Notes under the pieces: generated by a model
The model's database searches: none
What the model was told of the DNA's origin: nothing
The model's input: the letters and a program-made list of their open reading frames with translations, nothing else
Origin: Chamaesiphon sp. 336R_metabinner_41
Lineage (GTDB): Bacteria; Cyanobacteriota; Cyanobacteriia; Cyanobacteriales; Chamaesiphonaceae
Direction of reading: 5' to 3'
Assembly (NCBI GenBank): GCA_025359915.1
Contig: JANYDE010000084.1
Location: 1-64,000, forward strand
Length of the DNA: 64,000 bases
Part shown: positions 26,641 through 36,720 of the stretch, piece by piece
Numbering within the stretch: the first letter of the stretch is position 1
Layout of the letters: every line of letters starts with the position of its first letter
Translations under genes and position numbers: made by a program

Positions 26641-27408
26641 TTATCGAACCTTTTTCCCTTGAAAAACTCTTTGTTTTAGTACTCGATATAAAAATAATGG
26701 ATTACCCACGATGTATCTTTCCCATAGTTTCATCGGTTCGGTAATTAATCTTGTCAACCATTCAAAACCATTATCAGTTAGCCATCTTGGGCCACGAGCT
26801 ACGGCACCAGTATAAAAATCTAAACAAGCACCTAGTGGTAAGAAAACACGAGCTTCAATCCGATCTGAATTATCTAAAATCCAGCGTTCCTGTAATGGCA
26901 TCCCAAACCCAATATATAGAACATCAGGTTTGAATTGATTAATTTTTTCGATTACTGCATCATTCTCACGACCATTTTTATCAAAGTAACCATGATGTCC
27001 GGTGACGGACAAATTGGGTGCGATGGCTTTTAACTTCTTGATTGCTTTTTCTGTTATACCTGGTTCACCAGCGAGTAAAAACAAAGAAATATTTTTTTGT
27101 TCGCAAGCTAATGCTAAATTTTCGATGTAATCGGGGCAAGTCATTCGATGTATAGATTCAATTTCATAGCCCAAAATCTTTGCGCCAAATATTACACCGA
27201 TCCCATCACAAAATACTAAGTCAGCCTTGTTGATAAAATTACGATACCAAGGAAACTGACAGGCAAAATTCATCCCTCGCACATTTGTATGCGCTATGAT
27301 TGTTTTTTTGTCAATACTTCCTGCTGCTACGATATATTCGATTAATTCTCGAACTGTTAACTTATGAAATCTGGTGTCTAAGATATTTATTTCGGGGAAA
27401 TTTCGCAT
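26641..27408 (-). CDS. WecG/TagA/CpsF-family glycosyltransferase (GT26)
   Basis: 255 residues. Family motifs are TIIAHTNVRGMNFACQ, DLVFCDGIGVIFGAKILG (with the catalytic Asp), FLLAGEPGITEKA and DVLYIGFGMPLQERWILDN, followed by LPLGACLDFYTGAVARGPRWL. These enzymes add a ManNAc-type or other sugar to a polyprenyl-diphosphate-linked acceptor. In this context it would extend the polysaccharide repeat unit. Monotopic attachment by the C-terminal helix (LITEPMKLWERYIVGNPLF) is typical. Confidence 0.87.
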   Translation of the reverse strand: MRNFPEINILDTRFHKLTVRELIEYIVAAGSIDKKTIIAHTNVRGMNFACQFPWYRNFINKADLVFCDGIGVIFGAKILGYEIESIHRMTCPDYIENLALACEQKNISLFLLAGEPGITEKAIKKLKAIAPNLSVTGHHGYFDKNGRENDAVIEKINQFKPDVLYIGFGMPLQERWILDNSDRIEARVFLPLGACLDFYTGAVARGPRWLTDNGFEWLTRLITEPMKLWERYIVGNPLFLYRVLKQRVFQGKKVR

Positions 27409-27462
27409 TTTTGATAAATTTTAAATAAACAAACTATAGTAATTAATTTTTAGTTAATTGCC

Positions 27463-28536
27463 TCAACTTAAGACAGATTGGTAAATATCGGATAAGTTAA
27501 CAAAATAATTGCCAATATCTAAAGATCTAACACTCTCCCTGGCATTTTCACCTAATTGCTGCTTTAATTGTCGATCGAGGATTAGGGATTGCATGGCTAT
27601 TGATAGCCCTTGAATATCCCCAGGCTCTACCAGTAAACCATTCTTGCCAGAAATAACCAACTCAGGTATCCCACCCACTGGTGTCGTAATCGGAGCCAAG
27701 CCCCAACTCATTGCTTCAAGCAATGCCATTGGTAATCCTTCGTTGTAAGAAGGCAATACAAATATATTTGCTTTACTTAACAGCTCATCTCGTTGCTGTT
27801 CGTCTACCCAATCCAAAATATGAATATATTCACTTAAATTGAGTTTTTCAATTATATCTCTAGCTTTTTGTCCTTCCCCATCTCCTGCGATAACTAAATT
27901 TGCGCTTTGCCTGCAATCCATTGGCATTGTCGCAAAAGCATCAATTAAATCAAAAGCTCCTTTCCGTTCGCCAATTCGCCCTAAAAACAAAAAATTGACT
28001 TTTCCGTCATCGATCCGTCTGGTGATTTCGAGCGGAAATCTCACTGGATTTGGTAAAATAATTACTTGTTTTGCCTTCAGTCCCAGGTTCTCCATGTAGA
28101 ATTTTTGCCAACTATGTGATAGGACAATAAATCGAGTCGATCTACAAAAAGCCCAACTTAGTCCAATTTTGAGAACCTTTGGCAAATTGGCATAGAATAC
28201 ATGAAACTCAGCACTATGAGTATGAATAATTACTGGTTTGCGTAGCAACCAGACGATGATGGTCGTAACTGCTTGACGGAAAGCACTGCCTCTCTCTGAA
28301 ACATGAATATGTACAACATCTAGATCTTGCCTCAAAATTCTCCAGCACAACACGCCTAGAGCCTGAACAAAAATTAATACTTTATGTATTGTCGATCCAT
28401 TTGGTAAAGTAGCTACATGGCTAATTTTAATTTGATCATCAGCCTGTTTCAAGATTGCTTTCTCAACAGAGACTATCCCGCCTTGCCGATCTAAACCTTC
28501 TCCTAACATTAGAACTCTGATTGTATTCATAGCCAA
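27463..28536 (-). CDS. GT4 family glycosyltransferase
   Basis: 357 residues in two Rossmann domains (GT-B). The N-terminal acceptor domain has LMLGEGLDRQGGIVSVEKAI; the C-terminal donor domain has NFLFLGRIGERKGAFDLIDA and the E-x7-E motif in PSYNEGLPMALLEAMSWGLAPI. This is a retaining sugar-nucleotide transferase. Donor and acceptor are not identifiable. It lies between the GT26 gene (54 bp) and a Wzy-like gene (101 bp) on the same strand. Confidence 0.87.
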   Translation of the reverse strand: MAMNTIRVLMLGEGLDRQGGIVSVEKAILKQADDQIKISHVATLPNGSTIHKVLIFVQALGVLCWRILRQDLDVVHIHVSERGSAFRQAVTTIIVWLLRKPVIIHTHSAEFHVFYANLPKVLKIGLSWAFCRSTRFIVLSHSWQKFYMENLGLKAKQVIILPNPVRFPLEITRRIDDGKVNFLFLGRIGERKGAFDLIDAFATMPMDCRQSANLVIAGDGEGQKARDIIEKLNLSEYIHILDWVDEQQRDELLSKANIFVLPSYNEGLPMALLEAMSWGLAPITTPVGGIPELVISGKNGLLVEPGDIQGLSIAMQSLILDRQLKQQLGENARESVRSLDIGNYFVNLSDIYQSVLS

Positions 28537-28637
28537 TTTGTTTGCTGTGGGGATAGTTAATTAATTCAGTCTTGTCTATTCAAAGAAAATGAAATTAAAT
28601 TTTTGTCATTCAACACTCATCATGGGAAAATTAGACT

Positions 28638-29918
28638 CTATTCTTGTTTCAAAACTAACTTACGACTTCTAATTGATGGCAGCGAATAAAGGGAGAAAAA
28701 CATTGATACCTGCATTGTCCATAAAAAGTTATTTTGAATTATTAGTGAACTTTCAGTTAAGTTAGATAGAACGATATAGAAGAGAAATAGTATTGGCCAG
28801 AAGGCATCTGCTGTCTTTCCTGTTCTAGCATATACTATTGCTTTTTTAACGCTGACAATAAAGTTGACTAAATAGATCGAAAGTCCCACAAAGCCAAGCT
28901 CAAGACAAAGATCTAAATAACCATTATGACCATTCGGCATTTTAAAACTTGAGGCGTGCCAGATTGCGGCAGATGGTCCCTCTAACTCTCTCCAAAATGC
29001 TCCAAATCCATATCCAAATAGCGGCTTTTTCCAGATCATATCTAGCATTAATGGCCAAAAATCGGTACGACCAGTTAGTGTCAAACTTTTACCGAAACCA
29101 CCGACAATTTGCTCTGCATTAGCTATAAATAATGAATACAAAACTAATACAACTGATGATATTGCAATTAACACTGGAATCATCACTAGATAGTTCCAGC
29201 GGATAACATGCAGCATGACAAACACAAGCAACAAAATTATGAGATTAACTAAAGGTGATGACGATTTGGAGAGAATTAGCAATCCAACTGACCCAGCAAG
29301 CATAGTCCAGAAAATCCATTTTTGCTTTGCTGCTGTTAGTGCTAAGAGTAAAAATACAAGAATACTAGGAACCATAATTTTACCGAGCACATTCTTGTGA
29401 TTGTAAATTCCTCTCCAAGCTCCAGCATGAAGGTTGCCCATTATTCCATAAAAGGGTAATACTATAGCCAAAAAATAGCTTGTAACTACAATTATCCCAA
29501 ATATCCAGCCAAATAAATGTAACTGTTCTTTTAAACTATAACGACTGGCGAGATACAATGAGAACATCATCGTGCCAGTCAAAGCAATCACACGAGTCCT
29601 GGTTAGATCTGGTAAAGATGACCAAAATACCGAAGATATAGCTAATCCTAATAGGATCCAAAATAACCAACTCTTTAGAACTATTGAAATTACTTTTTTC
29701 CATCTTAATAGCAATAATACAAAAATAACAACATAGGTTGCTGAAAGTATATTAACAATTAATGGTACCTCAGGAGTTGTATCTGGAAATTCGCCTTCGC
29801 TATAACCATTAGTAAAAAACACTAATAATGGTCCCCCAGAACAATGTATAAAAGAGATAATGATAAATATTTTCTCAATTAGTATTAATAGTTTCCTGAT
29901 AGCTATAGAGTTGCTCAT
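28638..29918 (-). CDS. O-antigen ligase/polymerase (Wzy-like), copy B
   Basis: 426 residues, multiple membrane helices with the family loop: SLTLTGRTDFWPLMLDM, KPLFGYGFGAFWRE and MPNGHNGYLDLCLELGFVG. It parallels copy A throughout. Two Wzy-like proteins in one locus suggest either one polymerase plus one ligase, or two different polymers. Wzy genes vary greatly, so substrate cannot be assigned. Confidence 0.82.
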   Translation of the reverse strand: MSNSIAIRKLLILIEKIFIIISFIHCSGGPLLVFFTNGYSEGEFPDTTPEVPLIVNILSATYVVIFVLLLLRWKKVISIVLKSWLFWILLGLAISSVFWSSLPDLTRTRVIALTGTMMFSLYLASRYSLKEQLHLFGWIFGIIVVTSYFLAIVLPFYGIMGNLHAGAWRGIYNHKNVLGKIMVPSILVFLLLALTAAKQKWIFWTMLAGSVGLLILSKSSSPLVNLIILLLVFVMLHVIRWNYLVMIPVLIAISSVVLVLYSLFIANAEQIVGGFGKSLTLTGRTDFWPLMLDMIWKKPLFGYGFGAFWRELEGPSAAIWHASSFKMPNGHNGYLDLCLELGFVGLSIYLVNFIVSVKKAIVYARTGKTADAFWPILFLFYIVLSNLTESSLIIQNNFLWTMQVSMFFSLYSLPSIRSRKLVLKQE

Positions 29919-29968
29919 AGAGATAGTCTTTCATTTTGGGTATAACAATCTTTACTTTTAGTAAAAGG

Positions 29969-31060
29969 CTATTTCATTGACTTTTGATACGTTGCTACTG
30001 TTTGTTTGGCAATATTTGACCAGGCTAAATCTTGTTGACAGCGAGCCAATAGTTCCTGTCGCATCTGTTCTTGCAAGGGGAGATCGCTCAATAGTCGAAT
30101 AATAGCTTCCGCTAGCGCAGGGGCGTTTCTTGGCGGCACAAGTAGCCCCTCTCGCTCGTGTCTGATGACCTCAGATAAACCGCCGACATCAGAGGCAACT
30201 ATCGGTGTGCCGATTCCATAAGCGATGGCAGCTACCCCACTTTGAGATGCTTCGATATAAGGAAGAATAGATAGTGTACTTCTTTGAAACAACGTGGCTA
30301 TTTCATCCGATCCAATAAATCGATTCAGAATTTCAAACCGACTGGCATCATAACCTGCTGGAAAATATTGCTCGATATTTTCGCCGCGTCCAGCAATAAT
30401 TAGCTTAATGTCTGGAATCCTCTCGGCAACTAGTGGAATTGCTTCTATCAAATATTTGAGACCTTTGTAAGGCCAAATCCTGCCCATGAATAGTAGTGTA
30501 TGTGGATCTCTAACTACAGCATTTTGATTTTTTGCCAACCGCTGAAAAAATGTGCCAAGTTCTCCATGTGGAATGACATTTAATCTCTGTTCAGGTACGT
30601 TGAACTGCTCGATCATCACATTTTTGAGATGATTTGCATGAATGATAATCTGTTGAGAACGGTGGAAGGCAATTCGCCGAGTATATTCAGAACCAAAGAC
30701 ACTCTGTTTATCGCCAGGGTGCCGAAATACATCATGAATTGTTGTCACGAGTGGTGGCATTTTATTCATCATTAGAGTGAGATCGTACCAAGGATCGTTC
30801 GTTTCTTGAACATGCAATACATCTGGCTGGATGTCTCTAATAATCTCGATCATTTTAGCCATTGAGGATATATTGCGGGGGTCTCGCATCCGTGGCTTTT
30901 CAAAACTAATCGTGCGGATTTTGGGGTCGAGAGCATCTCGACAGACTGTAAATACTTTTTCTGGTTGAATAAGAGTTAACTCAACATGTTTTACAAGACT
31001 ATTTGCTAATTCGATTGTGTAATCTTCAAAGCCAAAATGTAACAAAGCAACTTTTATCAT
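29969..31060 (-). CDS. GT4 family glycosyltransferase
   Basis: 363 residues, GT-B. Donor-side motifs are TLLFMGRIWPYKGLKYLIEAI and SILPYIEASQSGVAAIAYGIGTPIV, with DVGGLSEVI next. Compared with the other GT4, the E-x7-E motif begins with EASQSGVAA. It overlaps the upstream flippase gene by 4 bp (ATGA), which indicates translational coupling. It should add one sugar of the repeat unit on the cytoplasmic face. Confidence 0.87.
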   Translation of the reverse strand: MIKVALLHFGFEDYTIELANSLVKHVELTLIQPEKVFTVCRDALDPKIRTISFEKPRMRDPRNISSMAKMIEIIRDIQPDVLHVQETNDPWYDLTLMMNKMPPLVTTIHDVFRHPGDKQSVFGSEYTRRIAFHRSQQIIIHANHLKNVMIEQFNVPEQRLNVIPHGELGTFFQRLAKNQNAVVRDPHTLLFMGRIWPYKGLKYLIEAIPLVAERIPDIKLIIAGRGENIEQYFPAGYDASRFEILNRFIGSDEIATLFQRSTLSILPYIEASQSGVAAIAYGIGTPIVASDVGGLSEVIRHEREGLLVPPRNAPALAEAIIRLLSDLPLQEQMRQELLARCQQDLAWSNIAKQTVATYQKSMK

Positions 31061-32472
31061 GAAATTTTCCTCGATTTACGAAAAATGATTAAACCAGCAA
31101 AACATACGTAGGCAAAAGATGCGACTAATAAAGTCAGTAAAAAGTCTAGATGGATTTGCTCCAGTAGAAAAAAGACGATCGACATTAATAAACTAATTAA
31201 TAACGGACGATAAAGAATCTTTAATAGTTGGAGATGAAACAGGCGACTGTACACAAAATACATCATCACACTAAAGTTGGTGATACATATTGATAATGTC
31301 ATAAATGCCGCACCTATTAATTTGTATTGATAAATTAAGAGTATTCCGGTCAAACTGCCCACCAGTGTGGTGATCACAACTTCAATTAAATTTAATTTTT
31401 CTAATCCATTGGCAATTAGTAAATAGCTAAACGATCGAGAAAAAGCTGCTGTAATTAGTGACATCGAAATGATCTGAAGCACAATTGCTTCTTTGGCAAA
31501 ATCAGGGCTATCATAGATGAATAATAGTAATCGATCCCCAGTGAAAATCATCCCAACTAAAAAAGGCAAGCTAATAGATAGCAAGATTTCAATCACATTT
31601 TCTGTTGCCTTGCGCTGTTTCTCCTTTCCTTCCGCTACTGCTTTTGACATGCCGGGAAAAGCTGCTAAAGCGACACTACTAGAAACTATATAATATGGTT
31701 GGAGCAATTGACCGATGGCACCATAAATACCAACCAGAACCTCGCTGCCCAGCAGGGAAAGAATTAATATATCAATTCTACTTGCAATAATACCAATTCC
31801 TTCGATCGCAAAAAACGTTCTAGCAGTACCGATTGTCTTCCAGATAAAATCTCGATCTATCTGCCACACTGGTTTAACTATCCCGATCAGTAATAACCAT
31901 TGAATTATCAAAATTAAGGTTTCTGATATAACTAAGATGCCGATAACATCAGTTACTCCGTAATCTAATTGAATGATTCCAATGATTGCCAACAACCGCA
32001 AAATATAAACGGGTACTGTCGAAATTGCAATGAGGTGCATTTTCTCTTGTGATTGAAAAATTGCCTCTGTAATATTAGATAGGGCAAATGGGATAATCAT
32101 CACTGCCGCTATGTAACAAATCGAAGAAGTTTTCTCATTGTAGGGTAAGATAAATACTAGGATTGTCATCGAAATACATCCGAGTATTCCAAATGCTAAT
32201 TGCAATAAAGTACCACTGACTAAATAGACTGGTGTTATTTCGGGATTGCGGCTAAGTTCTCTCGTAAATAAAGTTTTAAATCCTTGTGAAGCAAGATTGA
32301 CAAAGATATAGTAGTAGTTAATAGCTAATAAGTATTGACCCAATGCTTCAGCCCCCAACGTCCGAGCAATAGCGGCAGTTAATACAAAGGTTGCAATACC
32401 TTGTGTTAATCTATTCGCTAGCAGGGAAATCGAATTAAGAGTTAATTTTTTTTGGTCTGAGATCGGGGGCAT
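31057..32472 (-). CDS. Wzx-type polysaccharide flippase
   Basis: 471 residues with about 14 membrane helices. SISLLANRLTQGIATFVLTAAIARTLGAEALGQYLLA is the usual start of MOP-superfamily polysaccharide transporters. It would flip lipid-linked repeat units to the periplasm. Its start lies only 21 bp after the stop of the thioesterase-bearing NRPS, on the same strand, and its 3' end overlaps a GT4 gene. This directly joins the peptide and sugar gene sets, so the flippase could carry a substrate that bears both. Confidence 0.87.
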   Translation of the reverse strand: MPPISDQKKLTLNSISLLANRLTQGIATFVLTAAIARTLGAEALGQYLLAINYYYIFVNLASQGFKTLFTRELSRNPEITPVYLVSGTLLQLAFGILGCISMTILVFILPYNEKTSSICYIAAVMIIPFALSNITEAIFQSQEKMHLIAISTVPVYILRLLAIIGIIQLDYGVTDVIGILVISETLILIIQWLLLIGIVKPVWQIDRDFIWKTIGTARTFFAIEGIGIIASRIDILILSLLGSEVLVGIYGAIGQLLQPYYIVSSSVALAAFPGMSKAVAEGKEKQRKATENVIEILLSISLPFLVGMIFTGDRLLLFIYDSPDFAKEAIVLQIISMSLITAAFSRSFSYLLIANGLEKLNLIEVVITTLVGSLTGILLIYQYKLIGAAFMTLSICITNFSVMMYFVYSRLFHLQLLKILYRPLLISLLMSIVFFLLEQIHLDFLLTLLVASFAYVCFAGLIIFRKSRKIS

Positions 32473-32493
32473 ACTTTTTTGATAAACCTGGAA

Positions 32494-35400
32494 TTACTCG
32501 ATCGACAAATGATAATTTGCTTGTGCTTTGTCGATACAAAGTTTTAATTTTTCAGCTAACGATTGGACATGAGGTTCTAACAGTAACTCGTAGTGAGGTG
32601 CCGCAATCGAATAGATTTCGACGTTTCCAGCCACCAGATCTCGCCATCCCAGATCGGGAGAAAGTGCTTGATTTGGAGGCTGGATTTGGCAACGAAATAA
32701 AGTCAAGTTTCCAGGATACGGTTGCGTTTGGTAATCATCACTAGCTTGTAGATTAGCATCAAAGACATCTATATATGCCGGAGGGAGAGAATTATTCCAT
32801 TCTCCAATCATATAGTCTCTGAAATTTCCTTTATAAATAGATCTATATTTAATTCGATCGATAATATATCTAATCCGCCCTTTTGAATTTAGCAGCGAGA
32901 GATTATATGCATGAATTTTGATTAGCTCGCTAAATGATGGTGATTGATAGGGGACAAATGTCGGGGAAAGGCGATCGAGCAGCGCGAGCAAAGCTACTTT
33001 TTCACCTTGACGATAAAGCTGTTGAGCGATCTCATATACTACCAAGCCAGCAAAGGAATAACCTACTAAAAAATAAGGACCATTCGGCTGAATTGTCTTC
33101 ATTTCCACGATGTAGTGTGCAGCCATATCTTCGATGCTCCGCAGCGGAACTTCTTTCCCATCCAAGCCTAATGATTGTATCCCATAAACGGTCTGATCCT
33201 TGCCTAAATAAGCTGCCAAATTATAATACTCTAGGACATTGCCACCAATGGGATGAACGCAAAATAATGGTGGTTTTGTGCCACCAGATTGAATTTGGAC
33301 TAAGGAAGAGTATGGCGCAGACCAGCCTTCTTGACGAAGAATATTTGCGAGTTGTTCGATTGTTTGGGCTTCAAATAGAGTAGCTAATGGGAGGTTTTTG
33401 TCCCAGACTCGCTCGATTTCGCTGAATAAGCGAATAGCTAAAAGGGAGTGACCGCCTAATTCAAAGAAATTATCAGTAATACTAATCGCGCGAACACCTA
33501 AAACTTGTTGCCAGATTTTGATAAGTTGAACTTCAAATTCGTCTCTAGCAGCCACAAAATTAGGAGTGGATTCTTCTCTATTTAGATCGGGTGCTGGTAG
33601 TGCGCGGCTATCTATTTTACCATTAGCTGTTAGGGGTAAAGTTTTCAGCATCACAAATGCTGATGGCATCATATAATCTGGTAGTTGCTGTTTGAGAAAT
33701 TGGCGCAGTTGGCTAGTTGTGGGAATCTTGCTCTGTTTGGGTACACAATAGGCAACTAATCGTTTATCGCCGGGGATATCTTCTCTGGCGATAACTACAG
33801 TTACTTGGATTTCGGGATGTTTGTCAAGCACTGCGGCGATTTCGCCCGGTTCGATCCGGACACCCCGAATCTTGATTTGACGATCGATCCGACCGAGAAT
33901 TTCTAGTGTACCATCGGGAAGATATCTACCGCGATCGCCTGTTAGATAGATGAGGTCGTCTTGGGCATCAGCTCTAAATGGATTATTGATAAACTGGGAC
34001 TGATTTGCTGCCGAGCCATTGAGATAGCCGTTGGTGCGGAATGGTGTCCGAATGGCAATTTCGCCAGTTTCACCAATGCCGCAGACTTGACGATCTGGTT
34101 TAAAGAGTAATGCTTGGGTTTGGGGTAATGTTCTACCTACGGGTTGGATGCCAGCGCGGATATTTTGGGGCAGTCTATAGTAACATTTCGCGAGTGTTGT
34201 CTCGGTTGGGCCATAAAGATTGATGATTTCTCCAGCGGCGGGGAATGTTTTGCGCCATTGGTGAATTAGGGTATCTCGGAGCGGTTCGCCTGCAAAGAAG
34301 ATCCGGCGCAAAGTTCGGAGTGATACACCTGGGGGGACATTCATCAGCCAGGATTGGGCGAGAGTGGGGACGGTGTGGAGGATCGTAATCTGCTGGCTTT
34401 CCATCCAGGGTAAAATTCTTCCAGGGGTAAGATCTTCAGTACTTGAGGGCAAGCATAAGGTTGCGCCGCTGGTGAGTGGGAGGAAGATATCTCTAAGTAC
34501 TACGTCAAAAGATAAACCAGTGAGCTGTGCAGCACGATCTTCCGGTACGATCGAGAATGTCTCCCGTTGCCAATGGAGGAAGTGGGCTAATCCTTGATGT
34601 GTACCTAAAACTCCTTTGGGTACGCCTGTTGTGCCTGATGTAAAAAAGATGTATGCGGCGGCATCGAGTGGTAGGGTGATCGGTGCCGGATTTGGGTCAA
34701 GAATTGGCTCTGGGCAGCTCGTTTTCCCTGTATCGGGGTTGATAGTCAAAATCTCGAAATCTGCGCCGAGATTGACGATTCTCGAACCGAGAGGCTCCGC
34801 CAACGAACCTTCTGTCCCAACAGCTAAGAGATATTTAGCTTTGGCGGTAGACAGCATTAGTTGCTGCCTAGCTGCTGGCAGATTGGGATCGAGGTTGAGC
34901 AGTACGCCGCCGCTGATGAGTACGCCGAGCATACTGGCGATCAGTCCAAAACTGCGATCGCCAGAAACTGCTACAGTGTTACCGATCGAGAGATTGTTCG
35001 CGCTCAATATTTGGGCGATATTTTGAGCTGCTGTGGCTAATTCTTGATAAGTCCAGGTGCGGGCAGCTTGAATGATGGCAGCTTGGTTCGGTGTTTGGGT
35101 TGCCCAATTGGTGAAGGTAGTGGTAATTGGGACAAATTCCGGCTGGAGTAAAGCGATCTGAGGATTGGGCAGGAAAGCTTGAGCTGCGGGAGTAACGAGA
35201 GAATATGATTGGATTTGGCGATCGGGATTAGCAACGATTTGGGTCAGGAGTTGCTCGAATTGGGCGAGCATTTCGACCATTCTGGCTGGTGCAAATAAGT
35301 CGGTATTGTAGGCGAGATCGAAATGGATTTGGCGATCTTGTTCTTTAACGTAGAGAGTTAGGTCAAATTTAGAATTAGCTTCAGCAATGGCGATTGGTGC

Positions 35401-36720
35401 TACCGTCAGTCCATCGAGATCCAAGTTTAGATCCTCAATGTTGAGCATATTAAATAATACTTGAAATAAGGGATTGCGACTGAGATCGCGGCGGGGGTTG
35501 AGTTCTTCGATCAGTTTTTCAAACGGAACATCTTGATGACTGTAGGCACCTAGTGCAATTTTGCGGACGCGCCCTAGTAATGCTTGGAAACTGGGATTGC
35601 CAGATAAATCGGCATTTAATAATAAGGTATTGATAAAAAAGCCAATTAAGCTTTCTACTTCGGTGCGATTGCGGCAAGCGATCGGCGAAGCAATGATAAA
35701 ATCTTCTTGTCCGCTATGGCGGGACATGAGCATTTGGAATGCTGCGAGGAGCGTCATAAACAGCGTAGTGCCCTCCTGACGACAGAGAGCCTTGAGATCT
35801 GTGGTGAGCTTGGGGGATAGACTTATGCTGGTAATTGCACCAGCATAAGTCTGAATTGCCGGACGGGGATAATCTGTTGGTAATTCTAAGACGGGATTGA
35901 CATTGACTAGCTGTTGTTTCCAGTAGTCGAGTTGCTGGGCGATAACTTCGCCAGAAAGCCACTCACGCTGCCATACAGCATAGTCTGCATACTGAATTTG
36001 GAGGGGGAGTAAGGGATTGGGTTTGTGAGCTGAGAAGGCATTGTAGACTTGTCCCAATTGCTGCCAAAATAGTCCCATTGACCAAGCATCGGAAGTAATA
36101 TGGTGCATCGTCGCCAGAAAAATATGCTGGTTGGGTGCTAATTGGACTAAGCAACAGCGCAACATCAAATCAGTGGCTAGATCGAACGGTTTTCGACTAG
36201 CTTGATAGAGATATGCTTGGACTGATGCTTGTTGCTCGGTGGGTGGGGACTGCTGGAGATCGAGGATCTCTACTTTTACTGGAGTAGGTGGATTGATGAC
36301 TTGGATTGGATTGCCATCTACCGTGAGATAATTAGTACGGATCGCTTCATGTTGGACGACAATCGCATCGAGAGCTTGTTGGAGGATCTGAACATCCAAG
36401 GTGCCTGCCAACTTTACAGCTTCAGGAATGTTGTAGGAAGAGCTATTTGGTTCGATCCGATCGAGAAACCACAATCTTTGTTGAGCGAAAGACAATGGCA
36501 AATCTTGATCGCGAGAAACAGTTGGAATCGGTTCTACTGTCGATCCGATCCCTTCGCCTTGATGTAAAAAGGTAATAATTTCCGCTTTGCGATCTGCGAG
36601 TGCCGATCGCAATCGAGGTGTAAGAGCATCATTAGGTGCCTTACATTTGAGCTTTTCACCATCGGTAGAAAGCTGAATGCCGAGTAGACGTAGTTCGGAT
36701 AATAATTCTAGTGTACTCAT
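32494..36720 (-). CDS. NRPS, TubC-type docking-C-A-PCP-TE (terminal module)
   Basis: 1408 residues. Residues 1-52 resemble a TubC N-terminal docking domain (STLELLSELRLLGIQLS). A condensation domain spans about 70-510 with MHHITSDAWS at 205-214; the usual DG is DA. The A domain runs about 535-1045 (A3 FFTSGTTGVPKG, A5 LYGPTETT, A10 GKIDSRAL). The specificity pocket, read by eye, is DVRHFALLAK, which I cannot assign. A PCP has Ser1092 in LGGHSLL. A type I thioesterase covers about 1145-1400 with GYSFAG (Ser1222) and a late PHYELL His. It would release the finished chain. The start overlaps the upstream NRPS by 4 bp. Confidence 0.93.
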   Translation of the reverse strand: MSTLELLSELRLLGIQLSTDGEKLKCKAPNDALTPRLRSALADRKAEIITFLHQGEGIGSTVEPIPTVSRDQDLPLSFAQQRLWFLDRIEPNSSSYNIPEAVKLAGTLDVQILQQALDAIVVQHEAIRTNYLTVDGNPIQVINPPTPVKVEILDLQQSPPTEQQASVQAYLYQASRKPFDLATDLMLRCCLVQLAPNQHIFLATMHHITSDAWSMGLFWQQLGQVYNAFSAHKPNPLLPLQIQYADYAVWQREWLSGEVIAQQLDYWKQQLVNVNPVLELPTDYPRPAIQTYAGAITSISLSPKLTTDLKALCRQEGTTLFMTLLAAFQMLMSRHSGQEDFIIASPIACRNRTEVESLIGFFINTLLLNADLSGNPSFQALLGRVRKIALGAYSHQDVPFEKLIEELNPRRDLSRNPLFQVLFNMLNIEDLNLDLDGLTVAPIAIAEANSKFDLTLYVKEQDRQIHFDLAYNTDLFAPARMVEMLAQFEQLLTQIVANPDRQIQSYSLVTPAAQAFLPNPQIALLQPEFVPITTTFTNWATQTPNQAAIIQAARTWTYQELATAAQNIAQILSANNLSIGNTVAVSGDRSFGLIASMLGVLISGGVLLNLDPNLPAARQQLMLSTAKAKYLLAVGTEGSLAEPLGSRIVNLGADFEILTINPDTGKTSCPEPILDPNPAPITLPLDAAAYIFFTSGTTGVPKGVLGTHQGLAHFLHWQRETFSIVPEDRAAQLTGLSFDVVLRDIFLPLTSGATLCLPSSTEDLTPGRILPWMESQQITILHTVPTLAQSWLMNVPPGVSLRTLRRIFFAGEPLRDTLIHQWRKTFPAAGEIINLYGPTETTLAKCYYRLPQNIRAGIQPVGRTLPQTQALLFKPDRQVCGIGETGEIAIRTPFRTNGYLNGSAANQSQFINNPFRADAQDDLIYLTGDRGRYLPDGTLEILGRIDRQIKIRGVRIEPGEIAAVLDKHPEIQVTVVIAREDIPGDKRLVAYCVPKQSKIPTTSQLRQFLKQQLPDYMMPSAFVMLKTLPLTANGKIDSRALPAPDLNREESTPNFVAARDEFEVQLIKIWQQVLGVRAISITDNFFELGGHSLLAIRLFSEIERVWDKNLPLATLFEAQTIEQLANILRQEGWSAPYSSLVQIQSGGTKPPLFCVHPIGGNVLEYYNLAAYLGKDQTVYGIQSLGLDGKEVPLRSIEDMAAHYIVEMKTIQPNGPYFLVGYSFAGLVVYEIAQQLYRQGEKVALLALLDRLSPTFVPYQSPSFSELIKIHAYNLSLLNSKGRIRYIIDRIKYRSIYKGNFRDYMIGEWNNSLPPAYIDVFDANLQASDDYQTQPYPGNLTLFRCQIQPPNQALSPDLGWRDLVAGNVEIYSIAAPHYELLLEPHVQSLAEKLKLCIDKAQANYHLSIE
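34777..34806 (+). repeat. short interspersed repeat copy 3, inside an adenylation domain
   Basis: GAGAGGCTCCGCCAACGA with upstream extension, similar to the copy at 9151-9178. It lies within the NRPS gene on the opposite strand and is translated there as GSLAEPLGSRI, in a loop between A2 and A3 of the adenylation domain. Confidence 0.6.

Noticed and set aside
32934-33383. 149-residue plus-strand frame inside the terminal NRPS
   Set aside because: It is complementary to the PCP and thioesterase region, whose motifs are clear on the other strand.
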